Positions 5,796-7,931 of a DNA stretch of 7,931 nt are shown in pieces (the first letter of the stretch is position 1; every line of letters begins with the position of its first letter). The translations under genes were made by a program, and so were the position numbers. The notes under the pieces were generated by a model. That model ran no database searches and was not told the origin of the DNA. It saw only the letters and a list, made by a program, of their open reading frames with translations. Source of the stretch: Rickettsia typhi (GTDB lineage Bacteria; Pseudomonadota; Alphaproteobacteria; Rickettsiales; UBA1997); the NCBI GenBank assembly GCA_945906835.1, contig CAMDRL010000059.1:1-7931 (forward strand), read 5' to 3'.

Positions 5796-7786
5796 ATAAT
5801 TTTTTTGTCAATGTGCTGCTGCCTTTGCCATTTGACAAGCCATTCACATACAAAACTACAAGCCAAAAAATAGAAATTGGTGATTTGGTAAAAGTTTCTT
5901 TCCGTAAAAAAGATTTTTTTGGGCTGGTTGTTGAAGTTAATTTGCCTGTGCCAGAAATTTCTTCAGATAAAATCAAAGAAATTTCACAAGTAAATGATCA
6001 AGTAAAGTTTAGTAAAAAGTTAATTGATTTTATTGATTGGATTGCGGCGTACAACCTTGCTCCAAAAGGCTTGGTGTTAAAAGCTTTTATTGGAATTTTA
6101 AATTCTTACAAAACTAAAAAGCCAAATTTTACTGCTAAAAAACAAATTATTAATTCGCAAAAATTTTCTCTAAAAAAACTTTCAGTAAAACAAGAAAAAG
6201 TTGCTGATGAAATATTGGAAGAGGTTAATAAAAAAGAGCATTTTGTTAATTTGTTAGATGGCGTTACTGGCTCAGGGAAGACAGAAATTTATTTTGCGGC
6301 GATTGCTAAGATTTTGGGATCTCATGAGGATAATCCTCAAATCCTAATCCTACTTCCAGAAATTGCTCTAACCAGCCAATTAGTTGCAAGATTTGAAGAG
6401 CAATTCGGTTTTAAACCCGCTTTGTGGCATTCCAAAATTTCCCCCAAAGAAAAGAAGGAAATTTTCTATGGAATTATTTCTGGATCGGTAAAAGTTTTGA
6501 TTGGCGCGCGTTCAGCTCTGTTGCTTCCTTTTAAAAATTTGCAATTAATTGTCATTGATGAAGAGCATGATTCGTCTTTTAAACAAGAAGATATTTTTAA
6601 TTTTCATGCACGAGACATGGCAATTTTAAAAGGTAAAATAGAAAGTTTTCCTGTTATTTTATCTTCGGCAACTCCATCGCTTGAAACTTACTCTAATGCC
6701 ATTTCAGGCAAATATCGTTATTTTATTTTAGATGAGAAATTTAATGAACAAATTAGTGAAATAAACATTGTAGATTTGCGTCGTGAAAAATTTAATTCAG
6801 GTGATTTTATTTCTCAGGAATTAAGAAAAGAAATTGCAAAAAATTTAGAAATAAAACAGCAGACTTTGTTGTTTTTAAATCGTCGTGGATATGCCCCAGT
6901 AACACTGTGTAGAGCGTGTGGACAAAAAGTAAATTGTCCAAATTGTAGCTCTTATTTAGTGGCTCATAAAAGTGGTTTTGGCAAAGCAAAAATGGTTTGT
7001 CATTATTGTGGGGTTGACGAAAAACTTTCCACTGATTGCAAATTTTGCAAGGCAAAAGACAGTTTGGTTAATATTGGAGTTGGTGTTGAAAAGGTTAAAG
7101 AAGAGGTTGAAAAACTTTTCCCAGAAGCGCGAATTGCCTTAGTAACCAGTGATTCTGTAACAAATTTTAAAGAAGCTGATGAATTAGTAAAAAGAATTTC
7201 TGATCATGAAATTGACATTATTATTGGTACGCAATTAATTGCTAAAGGCTATGATTTTGCTGGATTAACTTTGGTTGGTGTGGTTGACGCTGATAGTGGA
7301 TTTTATTCTTCGGAGCTAAGATCTTCTGAAAAATCTTATCAACTTTTAAAACAAGTAATTGGTCGCGCAGGTAGAAGGCAAGAGCAAGGAAGGGTTTTTA
7401 TTCAAACTTACAATCCGCAAAATTTCATTTTTGAAAAAATTATTCAGCAAGATAAAAAAAGTTTTTACGAATTTGAAATGCAAAATCGTCAAAGCTTGAA
7501 TATGCCTCCATTTACTAAAATGACGGCTTTTATTGTTAGTGCTTTTGAAGAAAAATTAGCCGTAACTTTTGCTAAAAAAATTGTCTCATCTTTTCCTTTT
7601 AATGATAATATAGAAATCTTTGGGCCAGCGCCAATGCCGCTTTTAAGGCTGAAAAATCGTTATCATTACAGGGTGTTTTTGAAGGCAGAGAAAAAAGTCA
7701 ATTTGCAAAAATTAATCACAGATGTGATGAAAACCCTTGAGATTCCAAGTAATATTAAGGTAAAAATTGATATTGATCCACAATAA
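5792..7786 (+). CDS. priA: primosomal protein N' (replication-restart helicase PriA)
   Basis: PriA is the superfamily 2, 3'-to-5' DNA helicase that recognises stalled forks and D-loops and reloads the replicative helicase. The 664-residue protein is complete. The N-terminal DNA-binding part begins VNVLLPLPFDKPFTYK (6-21). The helicase core has Walker A GVTGSGKT (157-164), LLPEIALT (187-194), Walker B DEEH (256-259), SSATPSLET (291-299), IIGTQLIAKGYDF (477-489) and QVIGRAGR (521-528). The zinc-binding insert has eight cysteines in four pairs: 373/376, 382/385, 403/406 and 416/419. The C-terminal domain includes MPPF (571-574) and the conserved GPAPMPLLRLKNRYHYR (611-627). An in-frame stop at 5777-5779 rules out a longer form, and the ATG at 5792 matches the usual family start. 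It has no Shine-Dalgarno site of its own. It lies head-to-head with the transaldolase gene. Confidence 0.97.
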   Translation: MNNFFVNVLLPLPFDKPFTYKTTSQKIEIGDLVKVSFRKKDFFGLVVEVNLPVPEISSDKIKEISQVNDQVKFSKKLIDFIDWIAAYNLAPKGLVLKAFIGILNSYKTKKPNFTAKKQIINSQKFSLKKLSVKQEKVADEILEEVNKKEHFVNLLDGVTGSGKTEIYFAAIAKILGSHEDNPQILILLPEIALTSQLVARFEEQFGFKPALWHSKISPKEKKEIFYGIISGSVKVLIGARSALLLPFKNLQLIVIDEEHDSSFKQEDIFNFHARDMAILKGKIESFPVILSSATPSLETYSNAISGKYRYFILDEKFNEQISEINIVDLRREKFNSGDFISQELRKEIAKNLEIKQQTLLFLNRRGYAPVTLCRACGQKVNCPNCSSYLVAHKSGFGKAKMVCHYCGVDEKLSTDCKFCKAKDSLVNIGVGVEKVKEEVEKLFPEARIALVTSDSVTNFKEADELVKRISDHEIDIIIGTQLIAKGYDFAGLTLVGVVDADSGFYSSELRSSEKSYQLLKQVIGRAGRRQEQGRVFIQTYNPQNFIFEKIIQQDKKSFYEFEMQNRQSLNMPPFTKMTAFIVSAFEEKLAVTFAKKIVSSFPFNDNIEIFGPAPMPLLRLKNRYHYRVFLKAEKKVNLQKLITDVMKTLEIPSNIKVKIDIDPQ

Positions 7787-7800
7787 TACCAATTCCCATC

Positions 7801-7931
7801 TTTAATTAACTTTTTAGGCGAAATATTTTTGAGGATAAAATTTAGAAGAAAAGCCGCATGTACATAGATGTACATAAGGTTTTTATTCTAAATTTTAGAC
7901 CAAAAAGATGAAGCATAAAAAGTTAATTAAA
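7801..7931. repeat. 131-bp nested imperfect palindrome (MITE or dispersed palindromic element candidate)
   Basis: The whole stretch after priA folds on itself around a centre near 7866. The outer arms 7801-7816 and 7916-7931 are perfect 16-base inverted repeats (TTTAATTAACTTTTTA and its complement). A second pair, 7836-7847 and 7886-7897, matches over 12 bases (TAAAATTTAGAA). A third, at the centre, is ATGTACAT-AG-ATGTACAT (7858-7875). Between them, AAAA/TTTT (7849-7852, 7881-7884) and TTTTTG/CAAAAA also pair in register. The right arm ends exactly at the window edge, so the palindrome may extend further. No gene is evident inside it. It could also act as a large hairpin ending the priA transcript. 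Size and form recall the Rickettsia palindromic elements, but no sequence identity to them is claimed. Confidence 0.75.

Noticed and set aside
5776..5976. 66-codon minus-strand frame over the priA start
   Set aside because: It overlaps the conserved priA N-terminus and has no family features or start signal.
6807..7055. 82-codon minus-strand Cys-containing frame
   Set aside because: Its cysteines arise by chance antisense to the PriA zinc-binding region.
7666..7875. 69-codon minus-strand frame from the palindrome into the end of priA
   Set aside because: It begins in the palindrome centre and runs antisense to the conserved priA C-terminus. Palindromic elements can supply chance starts, and nothing supports translation.

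Overview
This is an AT-rich window (roughly two-thirds A+T by eye) using the standard genetic code, with short gaps between genes and mostly no recognisable Shine-Dalgarno sites. NuoF closely follows the alphaproteobacterial form, IspD and IspF are fused as in many alphaproteobacteria, and priA sits beside a small transaldolase gene, a pairing also familiar from alphaproteobacteria. With the low GC and a palindromic repeat at the right edge, the best guess is a low-GC alphaproteobacterium, perhaps Rickettsiales-like. That placement is inference; no rRNA or other decisive marker is present.

Layout, left to right. (1) 1-1092, minus strand: the first 364 residues of an MshL/GspD-type outer-membrane secretin lipoprotein, running off the left edge. 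(2) 1093-1288: a divergent intergenic region with candidate promoters facing both ways. (3) 1289-3787, plus strand: nuoF (complex I, NADH/FMN subunit) followed 12 bp later by ispDF (two steps of the MEP isoprenoid pathway), probably one transcript. (4) 3788-3813: a tight convergent junction with two overlapping small hairpins. (5) 3814-5710, minus strand: a probable three-gene operon, read from the right as transaldolase-family enzyme, an unrecognised small two-helix membrane protein, and a DUF374-type acyltransferase. (6) 5711-5791: a short divergent spacer carrying the best Shine-Dalgarno sequence in the window, which does not fit the priA start but could serve a 16-codon leader overlapping it. 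(7) 5792-7786, plus strand: full-length priA, the replication-restart helicase. (8) 7801-7931: a 131-bp nested imperfect palindrome that reaches the window edge and resembles a dispersed palindromic element or MITE.

Most genes are housekeeping: respiration, isoprenoid precursors, sugar-phosphate interconversion, envelope lipid acylation and replication restart. I see no defence system, CRISPR array, transposase, tRNA or rRNA. The least explained items are the terminal palindrome, the priA leader arrangement and the small membrane protein. I found no convincing evidence for a novel multi-gene system.
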